Part shown: one piece after another, positions 1 through 11,245 of the stretch
Layout of the letters: every line of letters starts with the position of its first letter
Numbering within the stretch: the first letter of the stretch is position 1
Origin: Silene latifolia
Lineage: Eukaryota > Streptophyta > Magnoliopsida > Caryophyllales > Caryophyllaceae
DNA length: 64,000 nt
Reading direction: 5' to 3'
Assembly: GCF_048544455.1 (NCBI RefSeq)
Contig: NC_133530.1
Coordinates: 20,141,748 to 20,205,747 of the forward strand
Program-made: the position numbers and the translations under genes
Notes under the pieces: generated by a model
Database searches by the model: none
Told to the model about the DNA's origin: nothing
The model's input: only the letters and a program-made list of their open reading frames with translations

Positions 1-353
1 GGGAGTTAGGCACTCCTCAAACGCGTGCAATGGACGTGTTTAGGTTTGATTTGACTGGGAAGAAGATGAGTTATACGACTGAGCTTGAAGATCACGCGTT
101 TTTCATAGGGAAAGGAAGTGACTCATTTGCCATACCAGTTGAGCAATGTGGTCCTGGTGGGTTAAAGCTGGATTCGGTCTATATAGCCGATGATTTAAGG
201 GTGTTTGATTTGAAAGACGGATCCATAACACCTATTCTAGACACGGGAGATCTCTCGATGACACGACCTCAGTCATTATGGATTCCTCCACCAACCCCCG
301 AGCAGATTAAATGTGGTAAGGGATGGAGAAAGTCTTGCGGAGAGAGTATATGA
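1..353 (+). CDS. DUF295 (KIB1-4 propeller) protein, A-type, 3' end only
   Basis: The gene enters from the left edge; only about the last 116 codons are present, in frame from base 3 to the TGA at 351-353. The visible part is the end of the DUF295 propeller: the ELGTPQTRAMDVFRFDL strand, the FFIGKGSDSFAIPVEQCGPGG turn region, then VYIADDLRVFDLKDGSITPI and the SLWIPPPT end motif. This is the same C-terminal half seen in every + strand gene of the array. The tail after PPPT (PEQIKCGKGWRKSCGESI) is gene-specific. A B-type partner would be expected just left of the window. It cannot be judged intact because the N-terminal part is missing. Confidence 0.85.
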   Translation, partial: ELGTPQTRAMDVFRFDLTGKKMSYTTELEDHAFFIGKGSDSFAIPVEQCGPGGLKLDSVYIADDLRVFDLKDGSITPILDTGDLSMTRPQSLWIPPPTPEQIKCGKGWRKSCGESI

Positions 354-1637
354 AAGGCAATATTCATGGCACTCAAATAATCTCACGCTTGCTTCCTTGG
401 AATCATTTTGCCTACTTATTTTTCCAGTTTCCATTATAATTCGAAGGCTTTTTAACGCCTTCTTTCACCGGCGTGATCTTCCTCTATTGTACGGAATATA
501 CCTGTCGCTTGCTTGGTTGATCTCGAGATGATTTTTTTTTCCTTTTTTCAGTAGGTGTTCTGTATGTCCCAATCCCTCTCCTATAATGAACCTGCAATAA
601 TCATACTCCGTATTATGTAACTGTTGTCACCCAAAAGAATAACAATAATTACGTCACCCAAATGAAATTCAAGATTAAAACATAACCATTTGAAGCACTT
701 GTTTGAAACCATTCTGATTTTGTTATGTCAAATAGAGACTGTAAGACCTATCTTTGCTTAAATTCAAGAAGAGTTCTTCCTCCGGTAGTCGTCATTCAGT
801 AAAACTAAACTCGTTAATGGGTGTGATAAGCCTAGACGGAATATCAGACGCTAGCCAATTACATCCTAGCTCATAATAATCCATCGCGACTTAACCATGC
901 TCCAAAGTTGTATACAAGATGTCACCATTGGTTTAGTGACACTAATTGCATGGCATTTCTAATTAAAACCTTAGTCTCAGTTGTCGGAATTTCAAAACCT
1001 AAAATAGAGTACCTAAAATTTACGGTGCTGCTTCTTTGTCAGGTACTATTTCGGTTTCTGGAACTTGGTGTTGTATTGTTTATGAGTTCAGAATTTCAGA
1101 TATTTTCAATTGGTTTTTTTCTGGTTCGTGTCTATTTCGTTAAGTCTAATAATACATCACAATTAGCCTAATTGACAACGTATATTTTCTTAGACATCTA
1201 AGTTCTTACAATATTATAGTAAGAAACGATAAAAATGTTAGTAAGAATCGACTATATCTAATAACGAGAGCAAGTATTGAAAATGGTTAAAACTTGGATG
1301 AAATTCTCAAAGAGAAATCTTGTGAAGTGTTTATGGCCTGAGACGATGCCTTCTAGACTTCGAGTCTGTCACTCATGGGTGACTTATTTAGTATACGTGG
1401 TTTAACAACAACAACAATACAAAACATACTCGATAGAACATAAGGAATAAAAGCCATAATAAGAACATCAATTCAATCTTTAGGCAATAACAATTACTCC
1501 GTAGCTAGAATTGTAAAGTTAAAATCTAAAGGCATATTACTAGACGTTTATTTATCGTGAAAAGTATTTTAATCAAACGCAAACAACTAGTTGAATTGGA
1601 GGTGTCTCCGTATGCCTCATAGGAAAGTAGAAAAACA
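354..1637. other. Tail-to-tail spacer between A-type and B-type genes
   Basis: No gene is visible. Bases 354-900 are the A-type 3' flank, recurring at 10370-10960, 17256-17930 and 29515-29830 (for example the block around TCACCCAAATGAA and the block CATTTGAAGCACTTG). Bases 1400-1637 resemble the 3' flank of B-type genes, with the shared phrases AAAAGCCATAA and AATCAAACG. The 960-1400 stretch holds nothing I recognise. Confidence 0.6.
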
Positions 1638-1928
1638 TCAACCAAAAGAGGGAGGAGCAACCCAGTAAACAAAAGGACGAATGTTGGCAAGATCCCCAAG
1701 AGAAAGAAATGGTGTAATGCTTTTTGTTTCCATGTCATAGTAACCGAGATCCTCAGCAACATACACACAATTCGGCTTGAGCCTTGAACATTCGTGAGTT
1801 GAAATGAAAAATGGCTCGCTATTTCTTCCGATAAAGAGCGCCTGATCACCTATCGACTCTACACGTTCCAGCTTCCCATCTCCCTCTAAATCAATCTTAT
1901 ACAATCCGATATCTTTAGTCTCCCTTTG

Positions 1929-2401
1929 TGTCACGGTCCTGTACTTTAGCCGGTCGTGGCGCGCACCCTTGCCCGTCTCAAGGCAAGATGCAAGCGACAA
2001 GGGTCTTCGTACTAGTGAGGGATCGCCCAGTAGCACGATACTCGGGTCTCGGGTGTGAGAGGGGATCCTAGTGTCGATCCCACAAACACGGCTTGTTAGA
2101 AAAGTGAAGGCAAAGAGTCGTTCACAACAAAGAAACAACAAGTAAATACGAAGGCACAAGGTAGGAAGTAGATTTTCATTCACTAGTACTCCCTAAAGAG
2201 GGAAATATGATAGTTACATCCTGGTAGCAGGAAACATTGATTTTACAAGTTTAGTGTATAATAGCGATATACCTATTCATGGAAAGAAAAGCTATTCTAA
2301 AACTATGCTAGACTAAGAAATTACTTACTACAAATGTACAATGGAAATGAAATTACATAAGCATAAATAAATCTAAGGGTTCAAGTGTGCGGATCGTCAC
2401 A
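1929..2401 (-). repeat. 3' LTR of the gag-only element
   Basis: A 473-bp direct repeat of 4876-5349, with TG..CA ends on both strands (TGTCACGG at the left end, GATCGTCACA at the right). Confidence 0.88.
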
Positions 2402-2800
2402 TTCTCCCCCACCTAATCTGTTGCCGCCCTCAGCAACACAAAAAATCTTGAATGGTGCTTCAGTGAGACATCCTCGGTGAGCTTTGACTGTCCATGCAGT
2501 GTTGGGGATTGGCTTGTACAACTCGGCTTGAATGTGCACTTCGTCCCAACCAATGACTGGCCTCTTCGTCCCCTCAAGAATAGGCTGGAGTTCCTTGACA
2601 TAGAAGCTGCCGAACATCATGTTCTCCAAGTCCACCACGTGCTCCTTGTCTCTCGGGAAAGTCCACTTTGCCGTTGCTTGAAAAGACCTCTCTCGGGATT
2701 CCTTGCATCGGCCCCAACGGACCTTCATCTTGTCTCTCGTCACTTCAAGACCTGCATTTAAGGGAATGTGAGATCTCCGGACGCCGAATCGGCATTTCGG

Positions 2801-2980
2801 CGCGGCCCCCGATGGTACGAGGCCTTATCTCTTGGGTCGACCGACCCGCAAACCAGGACGTCGATTCAAGACATCGACGCGGCCCCCGATGGTACGAGGC
2901 CTTATCTCTTGGGTTGACTGACCCGCAAACCAGGACGTCGATTCAGCACATCGAAGCGGTCCCCTGATGGTACGAGGCCT
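2801..2980. repeat. 77-bp tandem repeat, about 2.3 copies, inside the gag-only element
   Basis: Units start at 2801, 2878 and 2955. Each begins with a variant of CGCGGCCCCCGATGGTACGA, and the first two run through CTTGGGT...GACCCGCAAACC. The third copy is partial. GC content is clearly above that of the surrounding array. Confidence 0.8.
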
Positions 2981-4875
2981 ACTTCTTTGGGCATCTCGGC
3001 CCTCATTGTCTACTCCTCGGTGAGGGGGTAGACTCTTCTTTCGTCCCCCAGGCCACTTAGCATCGTAGTTAGCCTGGGTCTTGTTCGCCCTCGGCTCCAC
3101 CGAACCTTTAAGCATTCTCCAAGGTCGCATCCCTTGTTTCGCGTCGGTATCACCCTCATAGCCGAAATTCGATGCTGCCCCTTGTCTTCATCGCCGTCTA
3201 TCGTTTTCACTACGATAGACCCCATTAGTAGCATCGATCCGTCACTCGGTTTCAATAGGACCAAGGCTTTCTGAAAGAACTGCATCCCGAGTACTAACTT
3301 GAAGTCATCCAGCGGAACGGTGGTGAAGTCGAGCTTCCCTGCCCACTCACCCACTTGGACCGCGACCTTCTTAGCCACTCCTTGGACGCGTCTCACTTTC
3401 CCATTGACCGGCTTCGGGCACTGTTAGCATCCCGAGAACTAGCCCCAACCGATCGCCTTCCTCTTTCGTAACAAAGTTGTGGGAGGCGCCCGAGTCGATC
3501 AAGGCTCGTGCTTGCTTCCCATTCACCATCAAGTCCACGTACATGAGCCCGTTGGATTTCTTGGCGGAGGAATCTTCGTACTTCCCCATCGCGCTGATCC
3601 TTTGAAGTGAGCCCATCCGTGGTTGGTCTTCACCATCACTCGAGTCTTCGTTACACTCTTGGTGATAGTCGGCCAACGGCCCATCAAGACGTTCTTGAGC
3701 CCCTTTCGGCATCTTCTTGAACATGGCATTGAACTCCGCTTTGTTCGGACAATCGGCCATCTTGTGAGGACCCTTGCATACAAAACACGCGAACGGTCTC
3801 TTCGTTGTGGAAGCAGCAGAGTTTCCCGCCTTCGAAGACGAGCTTGAGGGCGAGTTTGTAGTGCTCGCCGATTGGGCTTGACTTCCTTGCGAGCGGAACC
3901 GACTGTTCCCAACTGAAATGGCGCTGTTTTGTGGCCTTTGTCCATTGTACCTACTCGTGGACGCACCGTATTCCCCGTTGGTGCCACCACTCTTGGTGCC
4001 TCTCGCTCTCCGTGAAAGTCGAGCGGGCGCTCCGGTGATATGGCCGAAGACAGAGTTTTGGGATTCTGCCTCATGACCTCCTGTTGTGCCCACCTCTTCA
4101 ACCCATCAATGAATTCGAATATCCTGTCCGTCTCGGACATTTCGGTAATCTCGAGCATGCACGCTGAGAATTCCCTTACATATTCCCGGATTGATTTGGT
4201 GCGCTTGATTTCCTTCACTTCTTCTGAGCAACAAACTCCGTGTTCTCGGGGTAGAAGTGATCCTTTAAGATCCTCTTGAAGTCGGCCCACGATGTCACCG
4301 TAATCGTGCCCGCATCGATTTCCTTGTACCTAGCCCTCCACCACATCTTGGCATTGTCGAGTAGATACATGCTTGCCGTGACAACTTCCGCGTCTTCGTC
4401 GAGCCCACTTACTCGGAAGTATTGCTCCATATCGAAGATAAAGTTATCGACCGCTTTCGAATCCCTCGCCCCATCGTAGGCACGAGGTGGAGGTGCCTTC
4501 ACCTTATGGCTCCCCACAGATTTCCCGTCATTGGCCACCGCTTTCACGAGCGTGGCGCAAGTGTTCTCTAACATCTCGACCTTTCGATGCAGATGATTGA
4601 TCTCTTCCTCTCGATCGTCGGGGATCGCACCACTGATCGCTTGGATGCGGGTGTCCATCCCATCCACCTTCGTCTCAAGGTCACAAACCGTCTTTTGCAA
4701 CTCCTCGAGGCTTGCAGCCATCCGCATAACGATGTCCTCGAGTTTGGGAAACTTGACGTCGATTGCGTCCTCTAAGGCATCCACTCGGTCCTCGATTGTT
4801 TCGCCCATTTTCTCGATCTCGATGAACAAATGCGGCGTGTAGACACCCGTCCGAAGACCGGGCTCTGATACCAAA

Positions 4876-5349
4876 TGTCACGGTCCGGTACTTTAGCCGG
4901 ATCGTGGCGCGCACCCTTGCCCGTCTCAAGGCAAGTTGCAAGCGACAAGGGTCTTTGTACTAGTAAGGGATCGCCCACTAGCACGATACTCAGGTCTCGG
5001 GTGTGATAGGGGATCCTAGTGTCGAACCCACAAACACGACTTGTTAGAAAAGTGAAGGCAAAGAGTCGTTCACAACAAAGCAACAACAAGCAAATACGAA
5101 GGCACAAGGTAGGAAGTAGATTTTTATTCACTAGTACTCCCTAAAGAGGGAAATATGATAGTTACATCCTGGTAGCAGGAAACATTGATTTTACAAGTTT
5201 AGTGTATAATAGCGATATACCTATTTATGGAAATAAAAGCTATTCTAAAACTATGCTAGACTAAGAAATTACTTACTACAAATGTACAATGGAAATGAAA
5301 TTACATAAGCATAAATAAATCTAAGGGTTCAAGTGTGCGGATCGTCACA
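4876..5349 (-). repeat. 5' LTR of the gag-only element
   Basis: A 474-bp direct repeat of 1929-2401. It is flanked inside by the tRNA-Met primer site and outside by the CTTTG target duplication. Confidence 0.88.
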
Positions 5350-6161
5350 CTTTGCATCCCGTCCTCTTTAGAAAAATGTCTAATGACGAAGAACAGACTT
5401 GGATTATTTTCTTTCGTCACCAGCAGGTAAGTGTCGACACTATGGTGTATTCCGATAACGTTAGATAACTCTATGTATTTTTCGATAACATTCGGATCCA
5501 AAGGCTGAGACAAAACCCAGCGACTTTCCGTACATTTACAATCCATTAAAGGATGCCACCATATAATCTGGAGCTTCCCAGAGGAAGCCAAGTGTGATTC
5601 GTAAACAGTGTTCGCCTTCCTATTATACGCCAATCGAGACGAAAACGCGTATGATGGGCAAAATTCGCTATGCCGCCATGCATTGCTGTTACCAATTTCA
5701 CATCTATGTCTTCCATAATTCAAAAGTAAAAAGTTATTTGACGGTAGATCACCAACCAGAGTAAAATGTAACCCGTCTCTATGCATTCCATCCGAAAGCC
5801 CTGGTAACTTGCGACAGCTCGCTTCAGTAGCGTAAGGGTTAGCCAGGAACAAACTACCATCCGAATCACAAACGAACGCAACCCACCCTTTGGCCGATCC
5901 TACACACTTTGTGTTGAATGGGACGCTCCCATGTGCTATTGGACGGTCGATCTTGACAATTGATTTATCGATAATATTCTAGTAGTTATCAGATGGACCA
6001 TTCGGACCGTCTTTAACATCAGGAGGAAGCATAAGCCATGGTGTTGATAAAATAGGCAATGATGACTTGTACAAGTTCTTTGAAATTATTGTTGATGATG
6101 AAAATTGTCGATACGGTTTTAATTTGCGTAGAGAATGATTCAGAATGTTGTGTAGAGCCAT

Positions 6162-6454
6162 GATTATTTCTTTAGCGAGATTTTTGCAAGATGATACGGA
6201 GTAAAATTATTTTTATTTTCTGGCACAGTTTTAGGTTAAGCGATTACGGATACTTTATAGAGCTGGAAAATGGGTCAATCTGGTAAAGTGTAGGTTATCA
6301 AATCTCCTTCAAATCACGGGAAATAGAATATCCTCCGTATTTTTTTTATTTAGCAATATATTAAAAAAGATATTTATAAAATAACGGAAAATTTCTAAAT
6401 CTTTTAAAAAAAACCCTCATACTAAAATTACCGTACTGCCGTTGCAAAGGTACA
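6162..6454. promoter_or_regulatory. Bidirectional promoter of a B/A pair
   Basis: A 293-bp head-to-head spacer. On the B side a TATA-like ACTTTATAGAG lies about 95 bp from the B start. On the A side TATTTATAAA lies at 6371-6380, about 80 bp before the A start. Between them is the block shared with other pairs: GGTCAATCTGG, TGTAGGTTATCAAATCT. Just before the A start is ACGGAAAATTTCTAAATC and a TACTGCCGTTGCAAA-like leader. Assignment rests on comparison among spacers at 36052, 41134, 45112, 49935 and 53997. Confidence 0.65.
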
Positions 6455-7654
6455 ATGGCAGCCATTGCTTGTGTGCGAAGAGCAGTAAAGCATATTACCA
6501 CTGTGACCCGTACGAGCACGATAACTGCCACGAGACGGTTCTCGACAATATTGTTACCACCGACACAGACACCATGGCTACGGGTACCGGTCGATATGAC
6601 TGACTCATTGTTTGTTGGTGACTATGACAATTTCTACAACATTGTAGACAAGAGACTTGTCAAGCTTGATAGATCGATTGCATACGGTATCGATTGTGAC
6701 TTATCATGCGTTGGATCAAGTCGGGGGTCACTCGCTTTTGTCAACGAAGGTGTAAGAGTGTTTCTCGGGTATCCCCATGCTGGCAGGGGAGGCAAGTACT
6801 GGCATCACGGTGACCTAAACGAAGACGAAGACCTCGACCTATTTAATAATGGTCTTCACTCCTTGACTCGATTTTACACTAAACTCGGCAATCTTCAAAC
6901 AATGCTTTGTTATCCGAGGTATGACCCTAAAAATCCAACCCCTAAGAACTACCATGATTTTTATGTTCACCGGGATTATGATTGGACTAAGTACAATAAC
7001 CTATTTCACAAGGACGATCCACCTATCGTACATTGTGACAAGACTAAAACGGTTTATAAACTTTCCTGTTATGGTAACGAACACGGTCCATGGTTTATGG
7101 AACTATGGGATATGCCCAATGATCGTATAGAAGTCACTTCTCGTATTAATGTATCACTTGATTCTAGTTATGAGATTGAAACCTTTGAGAGGGAGTTGAG
7201 GGTGCGGTGTCATCAGGATAGGTACTTGGTATTGACTGGAGATGAGGGTGGGCGGGGATATCCGGTTTTGTACATGGTTATAAGGCACCACAATAGGGAG
7301 CTAGGCGTTTCTCAGACGCGCGCTGTGGACGTGTTTAGGTTTAATTTGGTTGGGGAGAAGATGAGTTATACGACTCAACTTGATGATCACGCATTTTTCA
7401 TAGGGCAAGGAAGTGACTCATTTGCCATACCAGTTGAGCAATGTGGTCCTGGTGGGTTAAAGCCGGATTCAGTCTATATAGCAGATGATTTAAGGGTGTT
7501 TGATTTGAAAGACGGATCCATAACACCTATTCTAGACACGGGAGATCTCTCGATGACACGATTTCAGTCATTATGGATTCCTCCACCAACCCCCGAGCAG
7601 ATTAAAGAAGGTAAGAAATGGAGAAAGTATATTATGGGAGACGGGTCAAGATAA
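6455..7654 (+). CDS. A-type DUF295 protein with a chimeric C-terminus
   Basis: 399 codons, starting MAAIACVRRAVKHITTVTRT. The N-terminus is basic with no acidic residue for about 45 residues and contains ATRRFSTILL, an R-x-F|S type mitochondrial processing site. The propeller follows: PWLRVPVDM, NFYNIVDKRLVKLDR, CVGSSRGSLAF, FHKDDPPIVHC, YLVLTGDEGGRG, then VYIADDLRVFDLKDGSITPI. There is no F-box. The last host codons read KKWRKYIMGD; the final few residues and the stop come from an abutting truncated Copia element (junction about 7637-7641). The paralogue at 54277 continues with an acidic tail, so this copy has lost its native end and terminator. Its B partner (1638-6161) is a pseudogene. The ORF may still be translated, but its 3' UTR is transposon sequence. 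Confidence 0.75.
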   Translation: MAAIACVRRAVKHITTVTRTSTITATRRFSTILLPPTQTPWLRVPVDMTDSLFVGDYDNFYNIVDKRLVKLDRSIAYGIDCDLSCVGSSRGSLAFVNEGVRVFLGYPHAGRGGKYWHHGDLNEDEDLDLFNNGLHSLTRFYTKLGNLQTMLCYPRYDPKNPTPKNYHDFYVHRDYDWTKYNNLFHKDDPPIVHCDKTKTVYKLSCYGNEHGPWFMELWDMPNDRIEVTSRINVSLDSSYEIETFERELRVRCHQDRYLVLTGDEGGRGYPVLYMVIRHHNRELGVSQTRAVDVFRFNLVGEKMSYTTQLDDHAFFIGQGSDSFAIPVEQCGPGGLKPDSVYIADDLRVFDLKDGSITPILDTGDLSMTRFQSLWIPPPTPEQIKEGKKWRKYIMGDGSR

Positions 7655-10225
7655 TTTTGTTGGTGTGAAGGTCTAGACACTTATATCCGCGGGGATTGTC
7701 AGGGTACCCGAGAAAAACACAAGGCAAAGAACGAGCTTGGAGCTTGTTAATTGTGGTGGATGGTATAAGAGGATAGCAAAGGCACCCGAAAACTCGAAGA
7801 TGCGAGTAAGACGGGTGTCGTTGGTATAAATAATATAATGGTGTCCAAAATTTGAGTTGTTTATTTGGTAATATATTAAGCAAATAAGTTGGCATGGATA
7901 GAGCATGATGCCAAAATTTTTGAGGAAGTGAAGCATGAAACAGTAAGGTACGCATAATGTTATTAATGGAGCGAATTTTGCGTTCGGCTTTACCATTTTG
8001 AGAAGAAGTATACGGACACGAAAATCGAAACTGGAAGCCGTGTGATGCACAAAGCTCCATAAACGGGGCGTTGTCAAATTCTCGTCCATTATCACATTGC
8101 ACGTTCTTAATGTCTCGTTCAAACTGGGTTTTGATTAAATGACGGAAATTGACGAAAATTTGAAAAACTTGTGATTTCTTTGCAATAGGAAAAGTCCACA
8201 CATAGTTAGTAAAATCGTCAATAAGGACTAAATAATAATGATGACCCGAAGAACTGAGAGTAGGAGAAGTCCATAAATCACAGTGAATTATATCAAATGG
8301 CATATGTGTACTTGAAATAGATGCGACAAATGGTTGCTTAATGTGTTTGCCAATAGAACAAGAGTGACAAATTGTCTTCCGAATATTAGAATTACAACTT
8401 ATCAATTTTTGAGACCTAATAGAATTTTAAATAACATCACCCGGATGTCCAAGACGGTCGTGCCACAAGGTGGATTCGACAGCAGCAAAGGCTTGGGCGT
8501 GCACTTTATTTGTGGGGGTGATAGGGTATAGGGCTCCCTGGCTCTCACATCTCATTAGCGGTATCCCCGTCTTGTAATCCTTCACACAAAAACCAAAAGG
8601 GTCAAACTCGACAGATACGGAAGTATCAGTAGTGAATTTTCTAACTGACACGAGATTTTTGACAAGCTTTAGTGCGTGAAGTACACTACGAAGGGAGAGG
8701 GGTGGATGTGGTTTAGGCAATGTGGCAGTACCGGTTCCATTTATTGGGATGGATTGGCCATTTCCGACAATAATTGAGTTAGAAATACTCGAATTAGAAT
8801 AAGACGAGAGATTACCTACACTCGATGTCATATGAGAAGTAGCACCGGTGTCCATATACCACGGATCAGGTGGCGTAAGACCAAGTGTGTACATAGCCTG
8901 CTCAATATCAGTTTGAGACGGAGGAGACTCCGCTGTGTACGCTTGAGGTCGAGGGACAGAGGGACGTGGAGCCCTCATCATAGGAGCATGCATCCATGGA
9001 TTGGTAGTGGGATAAGGACATGGAGGGCAGGCCCACGAAGAAGGTCCCCATGGCCAAGCACCATATCCACCGAAACCACCCCCCTGCCATGGTTAATAAG
9101 GAGTTGCAGCGGGAGTTGTCGGTGTAGCAGCAGCACTAGGAGCAGAGTCACTCACCCCCTGTTTCACTTTGCCACCCTTATGTCCACCACCTTTCTTCTT
9201 ATTCTTGGATTTACCTTGTGAAGGAGGACGTCCCAGAATAGATGGAGAATCCGTGCTTTTGCCAGAACTGGCGTAATTTGCAGATTGGCCGTTGGTGGCC
9301 GCTTGCTTGGCAAAACATGCTTCCTCCAATGTGAACATAGACCGAGCCTGATGAAATGGGTGAAGCGGTTTAGACTGTCTGATGATTGTCCCGACACCAT
9401 GATATGCCGCTGTCAGTCCCGATACCATCTGAAGCACTAAACGGGTATCCGAGACAGGGGAACCAACATTTTTGAGTTGATCAGCAAGACTCTTTAAACG
9501 TTCACAATAAGCGGAGGCAGACGAGAAGTCTTCCATCATAGTATGAGAAAATTACTGCTCGAGAGTAATAGCCCTCGAATGCTGATTGTCTTGAAAAATA
9601 TCGCGTATGCGATTCCAACACTCCATAGCCGTGGAGTTTTCTTCAACCACCGTTTGCAACAAGTCATCAGAAAGTGTTGCATAGATCCATTGCAGAACCG
9701 TGGCATCGATCGTTTCCCATAATTCTTTGTCTTCCTCAGAAATCGGCTTTTTAGCCTTGCCTTTGGGGTCAATGATGTGATCCAAAACCCAATTAGCTTT
9801 CGCATAATTGGTGAAAAGAGCCACCCAAAGACGGTATTTGTCAGTATCCATACCAAGGACGACGGAAACATGGTTTTTGATGTTGCTCACGGCAAAAACC
9901 GAGGGGATAGGAGAGGAATTGGTTTTTGAGTTTTCTGGAATGGTCATGGTGCTGTGAAATTGAAGGATTCAAGAAAAAAATATAGGAGTAAAGAAGCGGA
10001 AGCAGTAGATTGTTAAACCTAGGCTCTGATACCATGAAAGATAATAATATTGTGCTTAATTGATTCAACGTAACAACGTTGGTATATGTACCGATTACAA
10101 GATATTCGTTTCCTAATTACATGGGATATGCTAATCTTATAATTCCTAATATAATGACTACAATATAGGAAATACAATAATACACTTTGACTAAATAATA
10201 ACAAGAATATTCACATATTCTAACA
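7637..10225 (-). mobile_element. Truncated Copia element (5' half only)
   Basis: About 2.59 kb, collinear and of equal length with 14533-17117 of the complete copy downstream. It contains the 5' LTR (10035-10225), a tRNA-Met primer site just inside it, gag, the protease motif WYMDTGATSHMT, the pre-integrase WHDRLGHPGDV and part of the integrase (CHSCSIGKH zinc finger, CDLWTSP). The reverse transcriptase half and 3' LTR are absent. The 5' LTR is followed by GACGG, the same target duplication as the complete copy. The coding region is broken in several places. It is joined directly to the end of the A gene at 6455. Confidence 0.85.
10035..10225 (-). repeat. 5' LTR of the truncated Copia element
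   Basis: 191 bp. By eye it shows no difference from the LTR at 16927-17117. It is followed by the target sequence GACGG at 10226-10230. Confidence 0.85.
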
Positions 10226-10317
10226 GACGGATCCATAACACCTATTCTAGACACGGGTGATCTCTCGATGACACGATTTCAGTCATTATGGATTCCTCCA
10301 CCAACCCCCGAGTAGAT
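10226..10317 (+). pseudogene. A-type DUF295 gene, 3' terminal remnant
   Basis: Starts at the GACGG target site and reads DGSITPILDTGDLSMTRF, then QSLWIPPPTPE and a premature TAG where other A genes have a Gln codon (CAG). It is the 3' side of an A gene opened by the Copia insertion. The matching 5' side is not adjacent, because the upstream junction at about 7637 joins a different point of an A gene. Confidence 0.8.
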
Positions 10318-11245
10318 TGAATGTGGTAGGGAATGGACAAAAATGTTTTGCGGAGAGATTATATGAAAGGCAATATAATGCCACTCAAATAATCTCACGC
10401 TTGCTTCCTTTGAATCATTTTGCCTACTTATTTAACGCATTCTTTCACCAGCGTGATCTTCTTCTATTGTACGGAATATACCTGTCGCTTGCTTGGTTGA
10501 TCTCGAGAGATGATTTTTATTTTTATTTTAATTTTCCTTTTTTCGGAAGGTGTTCTGTATGTCCCCATCCCTCTCCTATAATGAACCTGCAATAATCATA
10601 TTATGTAGCGCCACCCGTGTTGTCACCCAAATAAATAACCACCAATAACAATAATTACGTCGCCCAAATGAAATTCAAGATTAAAACATAATCATTTGAA
10701 GCACTTGTTTGAAACCGTTCTGATTTTGTTATGTCAAATAGAGACTGTAAGACCTATCTTTGCTTAAATTCAATTAGAGTTCTTCCTCTGGTAATCGTCA
10801 TTTAGTAAAACTAAACTCGTTAATTAGTGTGATAAGCCAAGACGAAATATCAGACGCTAGCCAATTACGTCCTAGCTCATAATAATCCATCGCGACTCAA
10901 CCATGCTCCAAAGTTGTAGACAAGATATCACCATTGGGATAGTGACACTAATTGCCTGGCCCAAAACAGGCTAATCTTGCTCATTTGGGTTGAGTTTGGG
11001 CTCACAAAACAGGCTCATACATTTGGCCCGACCCAACCAAGCCCCATAAATGATAAATGGGTTGTTTATTTGTCTTGGCCTAATCTAAGACCGTATGGAC
11101 CTGACCCATGATCACCTCTAAAGGAGTAGATGATTGCGCTTTATCGAAAACAAAATCCGGTTCCACCCACATAGCTACAATAAAAAGAACGGAAATAATA
11201 AGGAATTACCATAAAATTATTCTTGTAAGTTACAACAACCACTCA
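10318..11245. other. A-type 3' flank and unassigned spacer
   Basis: 10318-10960 parallels 300-960, including CATTTGAAGCACTTGTTTG and the GACGAAATATCAGACGCTAG block. 10960-11245 has repeated GGCCCAA/AACAGGCTC phrases and no recognisable gene. Confidence 0.5.

Larger units (their letters stand above)
1929..5349 (-). mobile_element. Gag-only non-autonomous LTR retrotransposon (TR-GAG type)
   Basis: An LTR element of 3421 bp on the - strand with near-identical LTRs (1929-2401 and 4876-5349) and a 5-bp target duplication CTTTG (1924-1928, 5350-5354). The primer site next to the 5' LTR is complementary to initiator tRNA-Met (4862-4874). A purine tract abuts the 3' LTR at about 2402-2415. The internal part encodes a Ty3/Gypsy-like gag with a coiled-coil N-terminal half, a CCHC zinc knuckle (CFVCKGPHKMADCP) and an aspartic-protease-like ALIDSGASHNFV motif. 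I see no reverse transcriptase, RNase H or integrase, and there is no room for them. The frame is broken in a few places. Similar LTRs suggest a fairly recent insertion. It lies within a B-type DUF295 gene. Confidence 0.85.
1638..6161 (-). pseudogene. B-type DUF295 gene, broken by an LTR element and a nonsense codon
   Basis: The start is the ATG at 6159-6161 (MALHNILNHSLRKLKPYRQFSS), the same presequence as the intact B genes. The PWLMLPPDVKDGPNGP motif follows. Codon 61, a Trp, Leu or Phe in the paralogues, is TAG here, at about 5979-5981. Beyond it the frame stays readable through CVGSAKGWVAF, FLANPYATEASC and VIRHFSKEDGMQSV. A gag-only LTR element (1929-5349) then interrupts the gene with a 5-bp duplication CTTTG. 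After it come TKDIGLYKIDLEGDGK, FLIGRNSEPFF-like and VYWVAPPSFG sequence ending at 1638. Two independent lesions make it a pseudogene. It is divergent from the A gene at 6455 across a 293-bp spacer. Confidence 0.85.

Noticed and set aside
908-1171. 87-codon hydrophobic ORF in the first spacer
   Set aside because: A/T-rich, no conserved counterpart in the parallel spacers, no recognisable domain; likely chance.
1526-1849. Small - strand ORF family (also at 30091, 48740 and 52769) with a shared TWKQ..LHHFF..GIL peptide
   Set aside because: They overlap the last codons of B-type genes in another frame; similarity follows from the B coding sequence, so they are shadows rather than a conserved small protein.
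2477-2967. Two + strand ORFs in the gag-only element
   Set aside because: They lie antisense to the element and over its tandem repeat; no independent support.
4862-4874. tRNA-like sequence GGCTCTGATACCA, also near 10022, 16914 and 39609
   Set aside because: Each sits exactly inside an LTR and is the primer-binding site for initiator tRNA-Met, not a tRNA gene.
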